Positions 45,372 to 57,776 of a DNA stretch of 64,000 nt are shown here, in pieces (position 1 is the stretch's first letter; each line of letters starts with the position of its first letter). The stretch is from Miscanthus floridulus (Eukaryota; Streptophyta; Magnoliopsida; Poales; Poaceae): the NCBI RefSeq assembly GCF_019320115.1, contig NC_089582.1:122785259-122849258 (forward strand), written 5' to 3'. The notes beneath the pieces are model-generated. The model was not told the origin of the DNA and did no database searches. It saw nothing but the letters and a program-made list of their open reading frames with translations. The position numbers and the translations under genes were made by a program.

Positions 45372-47457
45372 GCAGCTGAATCCATCAAGCATGATCACTA
45401 TACGAGGCATCAGAAAAAACAATAGGTTTGGCATGCATATAGTACTCAACACGAATTTGAAAGCTTGAAAAATAATGTGATGTTCATGTAGCCAGTCCCT
45501 GTTTTTTTGTTCAGCATATTAAAAAATCAGACTCATAGGTCATAAACAATGCATCCAGTGCAGTATCATAGACAAAACTAGGAAAAATGCAAGCGAATTG
45601 CACAGGGCCTACGAACCGTGAACTCGTCGGAATAGGTGAATTCAGTCCTGTAACGTCCAGGAACAGGCAAGTAAGAGGATTTAGCACTTTTAACTTCGAA
45701 CCTAGTGGTAGTATATACTTTCTCAGCGCTTAAGAGTGGGCTCTGTCATGTACCTCTGTTTTAGGAATTTCAGCATACATAACATTTCCCTGTTGCAATT
45801 TGGAAATAATAGATTTAAATAGAACATAAGGTTTCTTTATACTAAAAAAATGAACCACGCTTCGAACAAACAGGTTAATATAATCTGTATAGAATAGAAG
45901 CACAGGTAGGTTTCTTTATACTATAAAATCAACAGTGAGCCAAGAAAGGTGGAATCACAAGATCTCTTAAAGGACTGGCAGAGCAAGGGGATAACAGGAA
46001 GGAAGGGACAGTGAAAAATATAAAAATGAACCTGAGATAAAATGAACAACAGAGCTACGTTGTTGAAATTACAGCTTAGCATATATGAGATTCAGAGGCC
46101 TAATAAGAGGATTGGATCGCATCTTAATAAATGTAAAGCAACGGGGAAAATAAATAAATCTAAGCATGAAAGGCAATTGTAGCTTGACATCAAAAGTAAA
46201 ATTGGGAGACCTAAATGGCGATGGAACCTGGTGCTGTGAATGAAGAGGCTGTTTTTTTTCGTTACACATATCTAGAATAAGTTAGCAAATCACATTTATT
46301 CATAGCAGCAAAACGCTGAGGACAGGAAAGCAGTGGAATAAATCTTCATTAGCTGACATTCAGGTAACACGAAAAGGCACTTTCATCTAGCAATCTGTAA
46401 ATTTGTGTTTGCCACTGATTCATGGTGTGTAACCAGGAATGGCACAAGACACTATCATTTCACTGTTGAGCACAACTTGCATAGGGAAACATAAAAGGCA
46501 ACAAGGTATGAGGCTAACCTCGTTAGCAAGAATAAAGCAAATGGCGAAGAAGCATGTGAAAAAAGCTTACACAATAGCAGATAATGAGAGGACTGGCTGA
46601 AAATGAACCCAAAATTTACCATAAATCCAAAACTATACCAAATTAGTATCTCACTGACCTTTATCCAGCAAACAAATTCCAATTGCACGGAGCTGCACAA
46701 ATGAATAAGATCAGTATACGCAAATTAGGATAAACCTCCAACATAGGGAAATTTAATTTATAAGAAGCATAAGAAAGTACAACAGAAAAAAATGGATAAC
46801 TCAAGGAAAGAACACTGAGCGTCACATTGGGATGCAACATACATCAGGTAGGCAACAACAATCCTCCAATTGGCCATAACTAAATGGAATAAGGGGCCAA
46901 AGAAAGAAGGACAATTTAAATACTTTGGTATAGGTAGACACCGACAATTGTATACCCAATCCATATGCAAGAGATTTATTCAGGTTGACATGCATGAAGA
47001 ACAACTAATACGGTGAAAACTACAAGTCAGTCCGTGGCAACCTAGCCAGAGCAGGTGCACTGCAAGTTGTCTTCTTTTGAAACTTGAAAGCGAGTGAGCG
47101 AGCAGCCATTGCAAGTTTACTACTGGACTACTACTACTGACCATGCTGGAAGCTAGAAAGCAACGGTTCACCTGCTACTGAAAGAGCATGTCTTTCTTTT
47201 TCTGATGCCTGTGCAAATGTATGTAGCAAAGACCAATGGCCTCAGACCTTTGCAGAGAATCCCCCACTGTATGTTCAGCATAAGGACATTACAACCAGAA
47301 TAATAATATGATTATGAGAATAGACCCAAAAGGAACAGGCATGTATTACACAAGGAGCAATTTTAGTGTCTCCCTCAACAAACACGTAATCAAAGGAATT
47401 CGACAATAAGGAGTGCAATCTAAATTGGAATTTTAAAAGAACCAAGATCAATGATTT

Positions 47458-47601
47458 TCAGATGTCTCATAGGTGATAATGTTGTAAGTGTCCCAACCTT
47501 CTCATGTATGGTACCGGCGTGAGTTGGTAATCTATTCGGGCCTTTATTTCCTCTCTATAATACAACGATACGCAACTCTCATGCGTATTCGAGAGAAAAA
47601 A
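47458..47601 (+). mobile_element. Short 5'-truncated LINE tail with 14-bp TSD
   Basis: It ends ...CATGCGTATTCGAGAGAAAAAAA, the common 3' end of grass L1 elements (CTCTATAATACAACGATACG just before). Flanked by perfect AAGATCAATGATTT at 47444-47457 and 47602-47615. Only 144 bp were inserted. Confidence 0.93.
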
Positions 47602-48824
47602 AAGATCAATGATTTAGTTATTTATTTAACTAAGATATTCAGTAGGGCAAGCCACAAGCATGCGTAGCATGTTTACAGTATGAGAACTTCAAGCCGATAG
47701 ATGGGAAATCAAGGCTCTAAAAAGCAATTCAGTAAGTCAAAACTGTAGATACTTTGAGATGTGATACAAAAATAAATTTAGTTATCGAATTCAGTTACTG
47801 CAAATATATGAGAATGAGAATCTTACTAACCCCACAACCTTTAATGTGTCATTCGTGGAAAGAGGAGGTTCAGTGCTGTGCTCAAATGTTCATCTCCAGT
47901 TCCTGCAGGCACATTGGATAGATCAACTCAGAAAAAGAGAGGCATGTCATAAATTTTGACAGCACTGAATAATTTCTAACACGGTTTGGAAGGCATAGAG
48001 TGATCTAAAATATAGATTCACATGAGTAAAGCAATGCAGTTTCCCTGGGGCAGTGTACCTATATACAAGCATGAAAACATACAAATATTCGTTAGTGAGT
48101 CGCACCTTTGGAGCAAGTCAGGTGACTGGAAGCTTTATAGCCTACAATGAACCAAATATTTTAGATTAGGTAACGTATGCAAGGAAAATTATATCAAAGA
48201 AGAAAATCGGATGCATCACCAAGTACTACCCGAAGAGCAATGATTTTAGAAAAGCTTGGCCTTTAGGCAGTGAGTTGCTTGCAATGACTTTTTTAGTTAA
48301 ATATCTTGCTTAAAACTGAAAGAACCCTCAGACCACAGGGAAATAGGTACCTGCAGGTCACCACAAGAATAACCTCACTGCAAAAATAATGCCGGTTGCA
48401 CGCGATTATGCGAACAACGCCACAGGGGGAACAGGGACTCGCCTGCACAAATGTTATGGCAAAGAAGCAAAGCACGGGGAGAGGCTTTCCAAGAAGCGTC
48501 TCTGTGCGAACACAAATAGTAAGATCTGTGGTCCAACATTGTAAGACATGAAAGCTTATTTAGGATGAGGCAACAAATGAACCTCATAATGGCTTTCGCA
48601 TGGTGAAAACAAATTCTTGCAATAGGAAGACGGTGGAACCAGAACTAAGATACGGAGGGCCATATAGCATATGGTTTCCATGAGTCTAAAAAATAATAAG
48701 TAAACCCAATTAACATCGGGGATGATTGACCTAAAGCTCCAAGGCTGTACGCAGCAGTATTAACGTGGAGCAGCACAAAGGAAACATGAATTGTACCGGC
48801 ATACCTCCATCAGCCGCACCCCCA

Positions 48825-49135
48825 CCTTGGGGGGGGGCACACCGACCTACCTAGGGTTTCATGCAGCACAGGAGAAGACGCACAGGAGAGACGATGTCGC
48901 ATCGCTGCACCGGCGCAGCACCCGGCGGGGGCCGCCATCGCCCCACCCTTGCGGCGTGAGGAGGGAGGGGCGTGGAGGAGGAGGAGGCTTGCCACCGCCG
49001 CTCGGTCGCGTCGGGAGGGGAGGGAGCGAGCGAGCGAAGAGGAGAGAGAGACGAGGGGGAGAGAAGTTTGCTAAAGGAGAAGCAGAAGCCGGAGTATATA
49101 TTTGCTCTATCGGATTCAGACGAGAAGCAGCAGAA
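48825..49135 (-). other. Possible promoter and first exon inside the Helitron
   Basis: On the minus strand a TATA-like AAATATATACTCC (about 49105) is followed by a CT-rich leader (CTCTCCCCCTCGTCTCTC), a first ATG near 48940 and the string CCCTAGGTAGGT (possible donor near 48852). This could be the 5' end of the RPA1-like gene or a captured gene fragment. The protein read is short (about 40 residues) and unrecognised. Confidence 0.45.
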
Positions 49136-49989
49136 GCCAGTAGAATCCACTGAGAGCGATAAGGAGCTGGAAGAAGCAGATTCTAAACGAAGCGGCTACA
49201 AGTAATCCGGACCACACGATGGAAGATCGGACGGTCAAGGCTATTTCGGTCGACGTGGATAGGGCTACCGGCCGAGGAGCAGGGCGGGCTTGTTTAGGTA
49301 AATTTCTGGTTCCGCGTGATTCTGAGCATTCAGCGTGTCTGAGGTGGTACATTCTTGAAGATTAAATTGTGGGAGTCCTGAACAAGATGGTTTTATTCAA
49401 AGCATCTTCATGACCCCTCCTGCTAGGATCAGGGACGCATCTACTCCTATATTGCCAAACGAAAAACTTACTTATTATTACCATCAAATTTTCATCATAT
49501 ATGCCGGCTGGTGGCTAGACAAACACCAAGTGTCGCACCTCTCTCTTTTTCTTTAGGAATTGCTAGCGTCCGGATGTCCGATGGGATATGATTAAGTCGG
49601 ACAGTAACCTGGGCACACTTCCACCGAAATGTCGTAGCAGAACGGCCCATCAGAAAAAACTCCATCGCGTGACCCCGACTTCCTAGGTCGCCAGCCCGCC
49701 CACCCGCTCCTGCCGTTGAGCTGTTCGTTGCTGCACGCGCGTGTCCGTCCCCATCAGTCTCATCCCGTCCTACACGCATTCCCCGCCCTTGTCCGCCTGC
49801 CCACCCTGCGCCCGCCGCTCCTCCCACCTAACCCCTCCTCTCTCTACACACGGTGACCCAGGAGCTGAGATGGGGACAAGCACGCCCCATCCATAGGACC
49901 CTAGGCACGCCGTGTGCCCCATGCGCCGGCAACCTGCTCGTTGCACCCCTTCCCCCGGCGCCCAGGCCATGCCTCCATGACTCTCTGAA

Positions 49990-50425
49990 CATACCTTTAA
50001 AACACAAAACACTTGCAATATGAAACACTTGAATGCAACATACGTCTAAAGCAAATGAAACATCTGGAACATACACTTGCAACATGTGTATAGAATATAT
50101 GCAACATCCAGATAAAACACTTGCAACTTGCAACATGAAAACACAACATATGACAGAGACAGTTGAAACACTTCAAACATACTCTTGCAACATATGTGTG
50201 AAACATGTGCAACATCTAGATAAAAAACACTTCCAATAGATGTCTGAAACAGATGAAACATTTTGAACAAACGCTTGCAACATCATCTGAAGCACTTGCA
50301 ACATGCCTCTGAAACACTTGCAATATATGCAACATCCCGATCTACTTTTGCAACATCCATATGAAACACTTGCAACATACCTTTGATTACATATGAAACA
50401 ATTAAAACATATATTTTCAACATAG
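49990..50425 (-). repeat. Right subterminal repeat array, copy B
   Basis: Same array as 2850-3295, with scattered base changes. Confidence 0.85.
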
Positions 50426-50865
50426 GGGGAGGGAGACGCCAGGGCCAGTTGATTCCAGCCTCGGAGTGGGAGTCGGTGCCGAGCGGCAGCGTGCAAGCAT
50501 CACCAGCATGGGCCACACTTCGTTGGCTCGGTGGGGACCGATCTAAGGCGCGCGACGGCACCACTAGCGCCAGCAGAGCGGGGCGACATCGCCGAGGGAG
50601 GATGCTGACCGAGCTCTGTGTAGAGGAAGAGTGGCGGAGGCTGATTAGTCGCCCCTCCTTGCCTGAGGTGCCGTCGGAGAGGGATGGAAGTGGTTGGGCA
50701 AGCACGACGAACTGAAGCCATGCGATGGGTGAACTATGGTGGAGAGGGAGGAAGGTGGTCGGCGGTGCTCAGGTGAGGTGGAGATGGAGGATGGCTGCCG
50801 GCTAGCCGCGGTCGAGAGCACCGCGGCAGCGCGGAAATTGGAATAATGATTGAGGCAAAGGGCTT

Positions 50866-51563
50866 TCACCCTTGTGTCGTGACCCAAATCACGTCGTCGA
50901 TCAGACGACAAAGGGCTTTCATTGTGGCTTATGGAAACAGTATCCAATCAAAACAAGGAGGAGGTATGATAAAAAAAAGAAACAAGGAGGAGGTTGCTAG
51001 GATATGTGAACTCACCTAAAATAGTAGGATGCACATGCATGGCTGTGGCACAAGTCAAGCAGCGATAATCAGGATCTTGCTAATACTAGTCTATCGGACC
51101 TAGTCGCAAGCACATGCACGGCTGTGGCACTAATCAAGGAGCGACAATCAGGGATCTTGCTAATAGTAGTCTAACAGATCCGTTGTGAAATAATTTTAAT
51201 TTCCATCTCAATGTATAACAGGTGGTTCATAAAGTTGGGCAAAATTTGATTGTTCCTGAGGTTGAAAAATGACTTTCAATTAAGAGGATAAAGCTTATGA
51301 GATGTACAATACCTATGCTGGTAAGGTTGGATTCAGTATTAGAAAGAGCAATGCAAAACACCGAGTAGATAAAACTATATATCAGAAACATGTAGGGTGT
51401 AGTAATCAAGATCATCAAGATAATGAGTCATCACATAGGGATATTACAAGAACAAGTTATACTCGTGTTCAGTTTAGTGTCAACAAAGCGGCCGGGGATT
51501 TGAAAAGTGCAAAAGGTTGTGCTTGACACAATCAATATCTTGCTAGTCCAAATAGGTTGCACA
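50866..51563 (+). pseudogene. FAR1-like fragment (DNA-binding domain end only)
   Basis: It matches 12612-13359, including AYEMYNTYAGKVGFSIRKSN and DKTIYQKHVGCSNQ. The frame 51269-51526 stays open further than at the first locus because the 38-bp duplication is absent, but an in-frame TAA precedes the domain (TFN*EDKAYEM) and the sequence stops at GTTGCACA (51563) before the transposase domain. It lies directly against the right end of copy B and 49 bp before copy C. Non-functional on its own. Confidence 0.85.
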
Positions 51564-51611
51564 CGCCGCTGTTCGTCTCCCTTCATCGCCGCGCACGCCG
51601 CTGACCTCACC

Positions 51612-52043
51612 ATGGCCTATGGGGCGCATGTGCCATTGCGCCTCAGGTCTTCTGCGGCCGAGCCAAGGGCACACACGAGCGCGGGTGGTGCTGGTGGTGC
51701 TCGCCGCTGACCCCGACCCCGACCCCGACGGCCGAAACCGACTAGCATGACCTTTCCCTCTCCTATGTTACATATGTATGTTTCAAGTGTTTCAGATGTA
51801 TGTTGCAATTGTTTTCATCTTGATGTTGCAAACGTAGATCAAGGGATGTTGTACATGTTGCATATGTTGCAAGTGTTTTCTGAGGCATGTTGCAAGGGTT
51901 TGTTCAAAATGTTTTATCTATTTCCAAACGTATGTTGCAATTATTTTTTTATCTGAATGTTTCATATGTTGCAACAGTATGTTTTCCAAATAATATTTCA
52001 GTTGTTTCAGTCTTATGTTGCAGCAAGTGGTTTAATGTTGCAC
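51612..52043 (+). mobile_element. Copy C: left end of the fold-back-like element
   Basis: It matches 40369-40800 (CACCATGGCCT..., GGGGCGCATGTGCC, then the ATGTTGCA array 51765-52043), then stops at TTTAATGTTGCA and changes to unrelated sequence. No right end follows. Confidence 0.85.
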
Positions 52044-53688
52044 CACCCGCTGTTCGTATAATAGAATAAAAGTCCGTAATAAATAGAATGAGATATATAT
52101 ATACGTATATAGACTCACGGGTCTAGCTTTATATGCATGAACGGTGATGAGAGTTTCCCATTTGGTGGTGGAAATCTGTCTTCGGTACAAGTTGACCTCG
52201 CTCTCCCTCACGCGCCTGTCTTTCGTATCTCCTTGGCTTGGCCTCTGCCTGCCCCCTGTCTGCTCCTGTCTTCTCTGGTCATGTCTATCTCCGATTGATT
52301 TTCCATGCCGAGCTGCTATCGCCTGAGCAAAGTTCCAACTCACGTATTTCCACGACTCTGCCTCATCTTGTCCCGGTCTGCCCTCTGTCTCCAATTGCAT
52401 TGTCGAGCTGCCATCCACCTACCGCACCTGCCCGCGTACTTCTTGAGCACCGAGCCCTGCGGAGCTCCTCAACCGCGCCTGCCGTCCTCTGCCCGATGGC
52501 CGCACCACTGCAGCCATGCCTCTCCCAGCGCAAGCTCAAGCGAGCTCCACGGCATGCTCTAGACAACAGCCGTTGCCTCGCGCAGCCTCCGTGCTCGGCT
52601 GCCTCGCGCAAGCAACCGCACGTCCCCTCTCCTTCTCCTTCTGCTCGACCACCGCCTCTGCTGCGCACGCCCTTCCTCTTCCGTCCCTGCAGTTCCACCG
52701 CGTCCGAGCCATAGTGCACCACCACCGCAGCCGCGTTGCCCCTCAACATCACCTCGCTGTGGCCGCTACAGCGTTGCTGCCAGACCACCGCGCGCTAGCG
52801 CCCTCAGTCGCTCAGGACTGCTGCCCTGTGCCTACAGTGTGCACCTAGGCTGCTTTGCCCCATGGCCACCCCGACGCCATCCACCTGGCTCACCCTGCTG
52901 CTGCTGCTACCGCTGTGAGCTCCGCCTCCATGGTACCGCTTAGCCAGGAGCATGTTAGGTCCGCCGAGCCTAGACGCCTGCACCTCGCCTCCCCGGTCCC
53001 CTCCAAGCCACCATGGCCGTCCAGCATTTGCGCGCGGCTCTGCTCCGCCATTGTCCCACGGCTCGCTGCTTCTGCGCGCGCAACACGCCTGAGGCTGCTG
53101 TGACTCCCCCCTGCTCCCCTGCATGCCCGCAACCACCATGGCCATGCTTAGCTCTGCCTCACAACCCGCCCCATTGCCTGCCATCCTTTGCGAGCACCCG
53201 CGCATCCTGCACCAGTGTCCCCTCTCCTTTCCCTCTGCCTCAGTCCACCGCCGTAGCCAGGCACCGTGCCCTGCTGCCTCTTCAGCTCGCGAGCACACCG
53301 TTCCACCATCTCCACCTCTGCGGCATTGCCCCAGCTAGATGCATGCCCTACCGCTGGTGCCGAGGACCCACGCCCTGCAGCGCCGCTGTGGCCGCGCCGT
53401 GCTGGTGCCTTGCCGTAGCGCTGCTCCCCCTCGTCTTGGCGACGTTCGCCGCAGCCGCCCGTACTCGGTCACTGCCGACCGGACCTGCTCTGTTCCTCTA
53501 CTTTAGAAGGTAGAAGAGGGTATAACTCCAAGACACGGTTTTATACAGGGTTTTATTTGCAAATACATGACTCGAATGAATAGTGATTATGGATCTCAGA
53601 GCGAACAGGGAATAGTGCGGGGCTCTTTTTGCAAAATACGCATCGCGTTTGTGGGCTTGGCCGTTTGGGCCGGCCTGTTGTCGCGCAC
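52044..53688. other. Unresolved C/T-rich region
   Basis: Long Pro/Ala/Ser-rich open frames appear on both strands and in several frames, so composition explains them. The 3' part (ATTTGCAAATACATGACTCG ... GGGGCTCTTTTTGCAAAATA) resembles the tail of a large grass LTR or internal retroelement region. No gene recognised. Confidence 0.4.
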
Positions 53689-56600
53689 TGTGGGGGTATT
53701 AACCCCTATACCCTTATGGCTAGGCTTGGGCCAGCCTAGACCAGGGGGTCTGGCCCACTAGAAGATGACGCGTGGCCCAGCCAATCTGCTCAGAGTCCCA
53801 CGCAAGGAATCAAGGCAGACTTGGAGATCAAGCAAGATCCTAGTCGGTTAGAATAGGAATCCTTATCCGGCCACCTATGGTAATTGTAACTAGTTAGGAT
53901 TAGTTTCCAGATCTATAACCCTGCTCCCCAGACTATATAAGGCGGGCAGGGGACCCCTCTAAAACATCTCTCATTAACATATAGCAATATAATCAGACGC
54001 ATGATGTGGCAGAACCTCCTAAATTATAGGACCCACATGCACTTGTCACTGTCCAACGACCTTTGACAACTATGCATATGTTCCTGGTAACTTAAGAAGT
54101 CTGTCGGGTGTCCTCGGGGAACCCCGAATCATCCATGATTTCCGAGCAGAATCACATTACAGAGTCATTGCAGTATTACAACATTTGTTCAAATATCAAT
54201 ACAAGAGTAAAAACGGCGGAAGTCTTATGATAACTTAGTTTACAAACCAGTTGTTTCAAACCTTACAAACTAAGTTCGATAATTATTACAAACCATAGTA
54301 GTGGTGGAGTGGCATTATAATATAATACAAAACACACAATAAAACTGCCCTGCCCAAGGGCCACACATTTACTTCTCATCGTCATCACAAGGAACAACTG
54401 TCATGCAGCACAATCCAAAACAGATTTGCTCATGAGGCTCACCTACAACAAGGGTCAACGAACCCTGAGTACAAAAGTACTCAACAAGACTTAACCGAAA
54501 TATTAACTGATAAACTTAGGAATGCCGGCTCAGGGATTCAAGGTATGGCTTTAACAATAATCAAAGTTCTTTTGCGTAAAAGCTCTTTAACAAAATTCTT
54601 TATATAGAAAACTTCATAAAAACATATACAAAGCTGACACGATCCGTGTTGAGATCATGAAACTTCATATCCAACACCTTCACAAGCCTTATTCGAGTTC
54701 TAGTTATTAGTACTATGATGATGAATAGAGAAGTGAGTCTCCATAACCGAGGAGCAACGGCGATTCGAACCGATTAAACCCAGCTGGGGATTCCAGACCA
54801 CATGACATATGCAGGTCCCCGACCTACATATACCAACCAATTCTCGGATCCTCTAAAACAAGAATGGGTCCACACCACCCGAGAATACAGTACTCCACCA
54901 ATCCAGCCCAATGCCATGTGGGTACACGCTATTCCCGCCATCTCTCCACTCCCAGTGCATGAGTAGCCATTCTCGTAATAGAATCGCCAAGTTAAGGCTT
55001 ACTAGAGTATGTGGTTAGTACTACAAAGTCTCACCACACACAGTTCAACAACGGACGGACCTTAATCGACACAGGCAGAAAGAGCCCGCTCACAAGACCT
55101 CCATGTCTTGTGGCTCACACACACCGAGTCCGTCCGGTCTAGATTTATTACTCCACATCCCCATATCACATGATAACAAAAGTAACCAAGGTTCCATTTA
55201 AAACTTGCAGGTGGTAGGTAATCACCCGACTTTCATTGTTCTACGCATAGCTAAGCAAAACTAGGCATATACGAATTTAAAACTGTTAATATGGTAAATA
55301 TGGAATAGCAAGGGTGGTAATGCACCAATTAGGTTCTTACTTAACTCCTAATCACTTAATGCAGTAACAGAAAGCAAAAGCAAAATTAATTTGTAAAACA
55401 CAAGGTAGGTTTGTATGCATCCGGGGCTTGCCTTCGTTGACGGAAAAGTCCGGTTCCTGCAATGTTTCACAAGTATTCAATCCGACCTCAATAGACGGAT
55501 TAACCTCCTCAGCAACTTGGTTAACTACCACGTGTTCACCTTTGTTCACTGCATGTAGTAACAATGCCATGTTTAACATGATGCGGAATACGAAACATGA
55601 TGCTCGATGATGGATGCAAAAATTAAGAATTTGAATTCAATTTTCTTTCGCGGTACAGTTGCAAGTCAAACTAACCAAATCTTTTTCGTATTACTTACAT
55701 CAATTGCCAAGGATCATTACCAACTAATGACCCAAGGTCATCACTCAATCCAAAATTTCAAACAAAACCTAAATCATTAAAGGTTACTATTTGCTTTTAT
55801 GAATTAATTATTTAATTCAAAATTATGAAATAAATCAATTTATTCTAATTGAGCTCAACATTTTAGTAAATGTTCATTACATGATAAGTAAGTGGCAAAA
55901 CAAATTTCATAATTTTTAGACAATCAAATAAGCCTAGAAAAATCATGGAAATCCATTTATTAATAAATTGAGCAATTTTTATCACATTCAAAAGTACTGA
56001 AAAACATTATTTCATATTTTTCTTAAATACTATACATCACAGAGAAGTCACACAAAAAATTTCATAATTTTTGGAGCTCTAAATAAATCTACACAAAAAT
56101 AACAAATTACATCACTATTCATTCAAATCTGAAAATAGAAAAATTTCATTTGAACGTTGAGTCACTGACAACCTGACCCCACCTGTCATCCCTAACCTCG
56201 TGCGCTGACCACGGCAACAACGGCGCTGACCGGCGATATCTCGACGACGGCGAGACCAACAGCGACGGCCAAAGCACCAAAACACTCCCCTCAACTAGGC
56301 GCATCATTCTAGGGCACAAGCTGGACTAGCTACGGACTGGACAGAGCACTACGCCGGCCATGGCGGACACAACGGCACGGCAGCGCTACGTCGGCAATGC
56401 AAGCACGGTAGAGGTTAAACACTTAGCATAGAAGAGTTCAGCACCTCACCCCGAACACGACTGAGTAGAGCACAAGACTGGAGGAGCAACAGAGAGGTGG
56501 GTCGATGTTTCGAGCAAGCACGGCGGAGCAGATCGTCGTCAGTGGCGATGTTCTAGGAGCTGTGGTGGTCAAAATAAGAAATCAATGGGTCATGGAGTAC

Positions 56601-57737
56601 CACCGCATCATGGCGAAGCCAAAACAAGACTCAGCGGTGGCAGAGGATCACCGTAACACGCTGGCCATGGCGAGGCACGCTCGACGGAGATGCTGCCGTC
56701 CGTGGGGAAGAAAGACGATGCGCGGCGAAATTTGGCAAAGTCAGACGACTATGACCAGTTGGATGGGTACGCAAGGAAGAGGCGAAGCTGTTGAGCACTT
56801 TGCTGTGATGACACAGGCGCTGGTTCGATGGCAAGGGCTCAACGGAGCTGCGGCAATGGCGCCGGGAAAATAGCGGAAGAAGAAAAACGACGACGACGGC
56901 GATTCGGTACTTATAGCGCGGCTCAGAAGCTCAAGGAAGCCACGATGGAGCCGTTTCCGCACCAGCGCGACGCCAAGGATGGCCACGACGTGCCTGGAAC
57001 ACCGAAGAAGGTCGCCGGCCATGTAGCTATGGCGGTGAACACTGTTCACAGTATTTACAAGTTTGCCATTCGCCAAAATTCACAAATTACTCTCAAATTT
57101 TCATAACAACTCAAAAATCTCCAAAAATAAAAGTTGTTTAAAATTCAACGTTCTACAACTTTGCTTTTAAAACCAACCCCTAATTCGGTCTACATTTTGA
57201 AATGAACTTTTAAATTCAAATAGGGAACATTTAACGAATTACGCCTTTTTGAATTACTCTAAATTTTACTAAACAACTTGAAAAACTCCAAAAACAAACT
57301 TTGTATAACTTGTCAAGCTCTACACTTTTGCTTTTGGGCTCAACCCCAAAATATGCTTAGATTTTGAAATGAGTTTTCAGGGCAGGGTTTAAATAATGAA
57401 AATCAGGGTTTTCTGGAAAATTCAAATCCAAACCACATTTTGACATGATTCAAACAATTCAATTCAACACTCATAACACAAATGTAAACTTGTTTTAGTG
57501 AATGCATATCAAAGTTTGCAATTTGACCAGATGCCTTGCAATGCATATGATGACATGTCATGTTTTTCGGGGTGTTACACATGACGTAGGTATTACGCCT
57601 TCACGGCGGCTGAACCTAGATAAAACCTCGTGTCTGTCTTGCATCACCATCTTGTTTGTAGCTTGCGCATCTATCTGCCGATAATCTACTACCTTGGGCA
57701 TACCCCTAGGTAGACTGTCGACCATATTTCATCGATA
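53689..57737 (+). repeat. 5' LTR of the Tat-type element, interrupted
   Basis: Real LTR sequence is 53689-54004 plus 57585-57737 (about 470 bp). A TATA box TATATAAG is at 53934. The final dinucleotide is TA, where CA is expected (ATCGATA before the primer-binding site), an apparent point mutation. Confidence 0.8.
54005..57579 (-). mobile_element. Solo LTR, 3.6 kb, TSD CATGA
   Basis: On the minus strand it starts TGTAACACCCCGAAAAACAT and ends GGTTCTGCCACA, so TG...CA termini. CATGA flanks it at 54000-54004 and 57580-57584. No internal second LTR, primer site or coding domain is present, so it is best explained as a solo LTR left by unequal recombination. A C/G-richer segment (56170-56900) with open frames on both strands is LTR interior, not a gene. 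Confidence 0.85.
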
Positions 57738-57738
57738 G

Positions 57739-57757
57739 TGGCGCGCCAGGTAGGGGG
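57739..57757 (+). other. Primer-binding site of the Tat-type element
   Basis: TGGCGCGCCAGGTAGGGGG, the same as the first Gypsy element. Confidence 0.85.
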
Positions 57758-57776
57758 TGTGCATACTGCTCTCCAG

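Larger units (their letters stand above)
44800..48820. other. Helitron interior without recognised coding content
   Basis: AT-rich; probably introns of the RPA1-like gene or filler. It contains a (TA)n tract and one short LINE insertion listed separately. Confidence 0.5.
42206..49300 (-). mobile_element. Helitron carrying an RPA1-like gene (5' end uncertain)
   Basis: Relative to copy A, about 7.1 kb is extra here. On the minus strand it ends with a GC hairpin (GGCGCGC stem, 4-base loop, at 42217-42234), 7 bases, and CTAG followed by T: the Helitron 3' signature CTRR-T. The neighbouring host base at 42205 is A, as expected for A|T insertion. There is no TIR and no target duplication. The 5' end (TC...) should lie near 49196-49310 but I cannot place it exactly. 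It carries RPA1-like exons but no Rep/helicase, so it is non-autonomous. Confidence 0.8.
40369..50845. mobile_element. Copy B of the fold-back-like element, enlarged by a Helitron
   Basis: 40392-42160 matches 1-2160 (minus the two MITEs) and 49300-50845 matches 2165-3705. The left repeat array is at 40520-40920 and the inverted right array at 49990-50425. The left edge is set by similarity to copy C (CACCATGGCCT followed by GGGGCGCATGTGCCATTGCG). The right edge is abrupt: at GGAAATTGGAAT it switches to the FAR1 fragment block, where copy A continues differently. Confidence 0.75.

Noticed and set aside
52200..53510. Pro/Ala/Ser-rich proteins of 110-166 residues on both strands
   Set aside because: All frames are equally open, no signal peptide or domain is consistent, and flanks look like retroelement DNA.
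54005..57579. A complete retroelement or a host gene (open frames near 56500-57100)
   Set aside because: No RT, integrase, second LTR or PBS; TG...CA ends and a single TSD pair fit a solo LTR.
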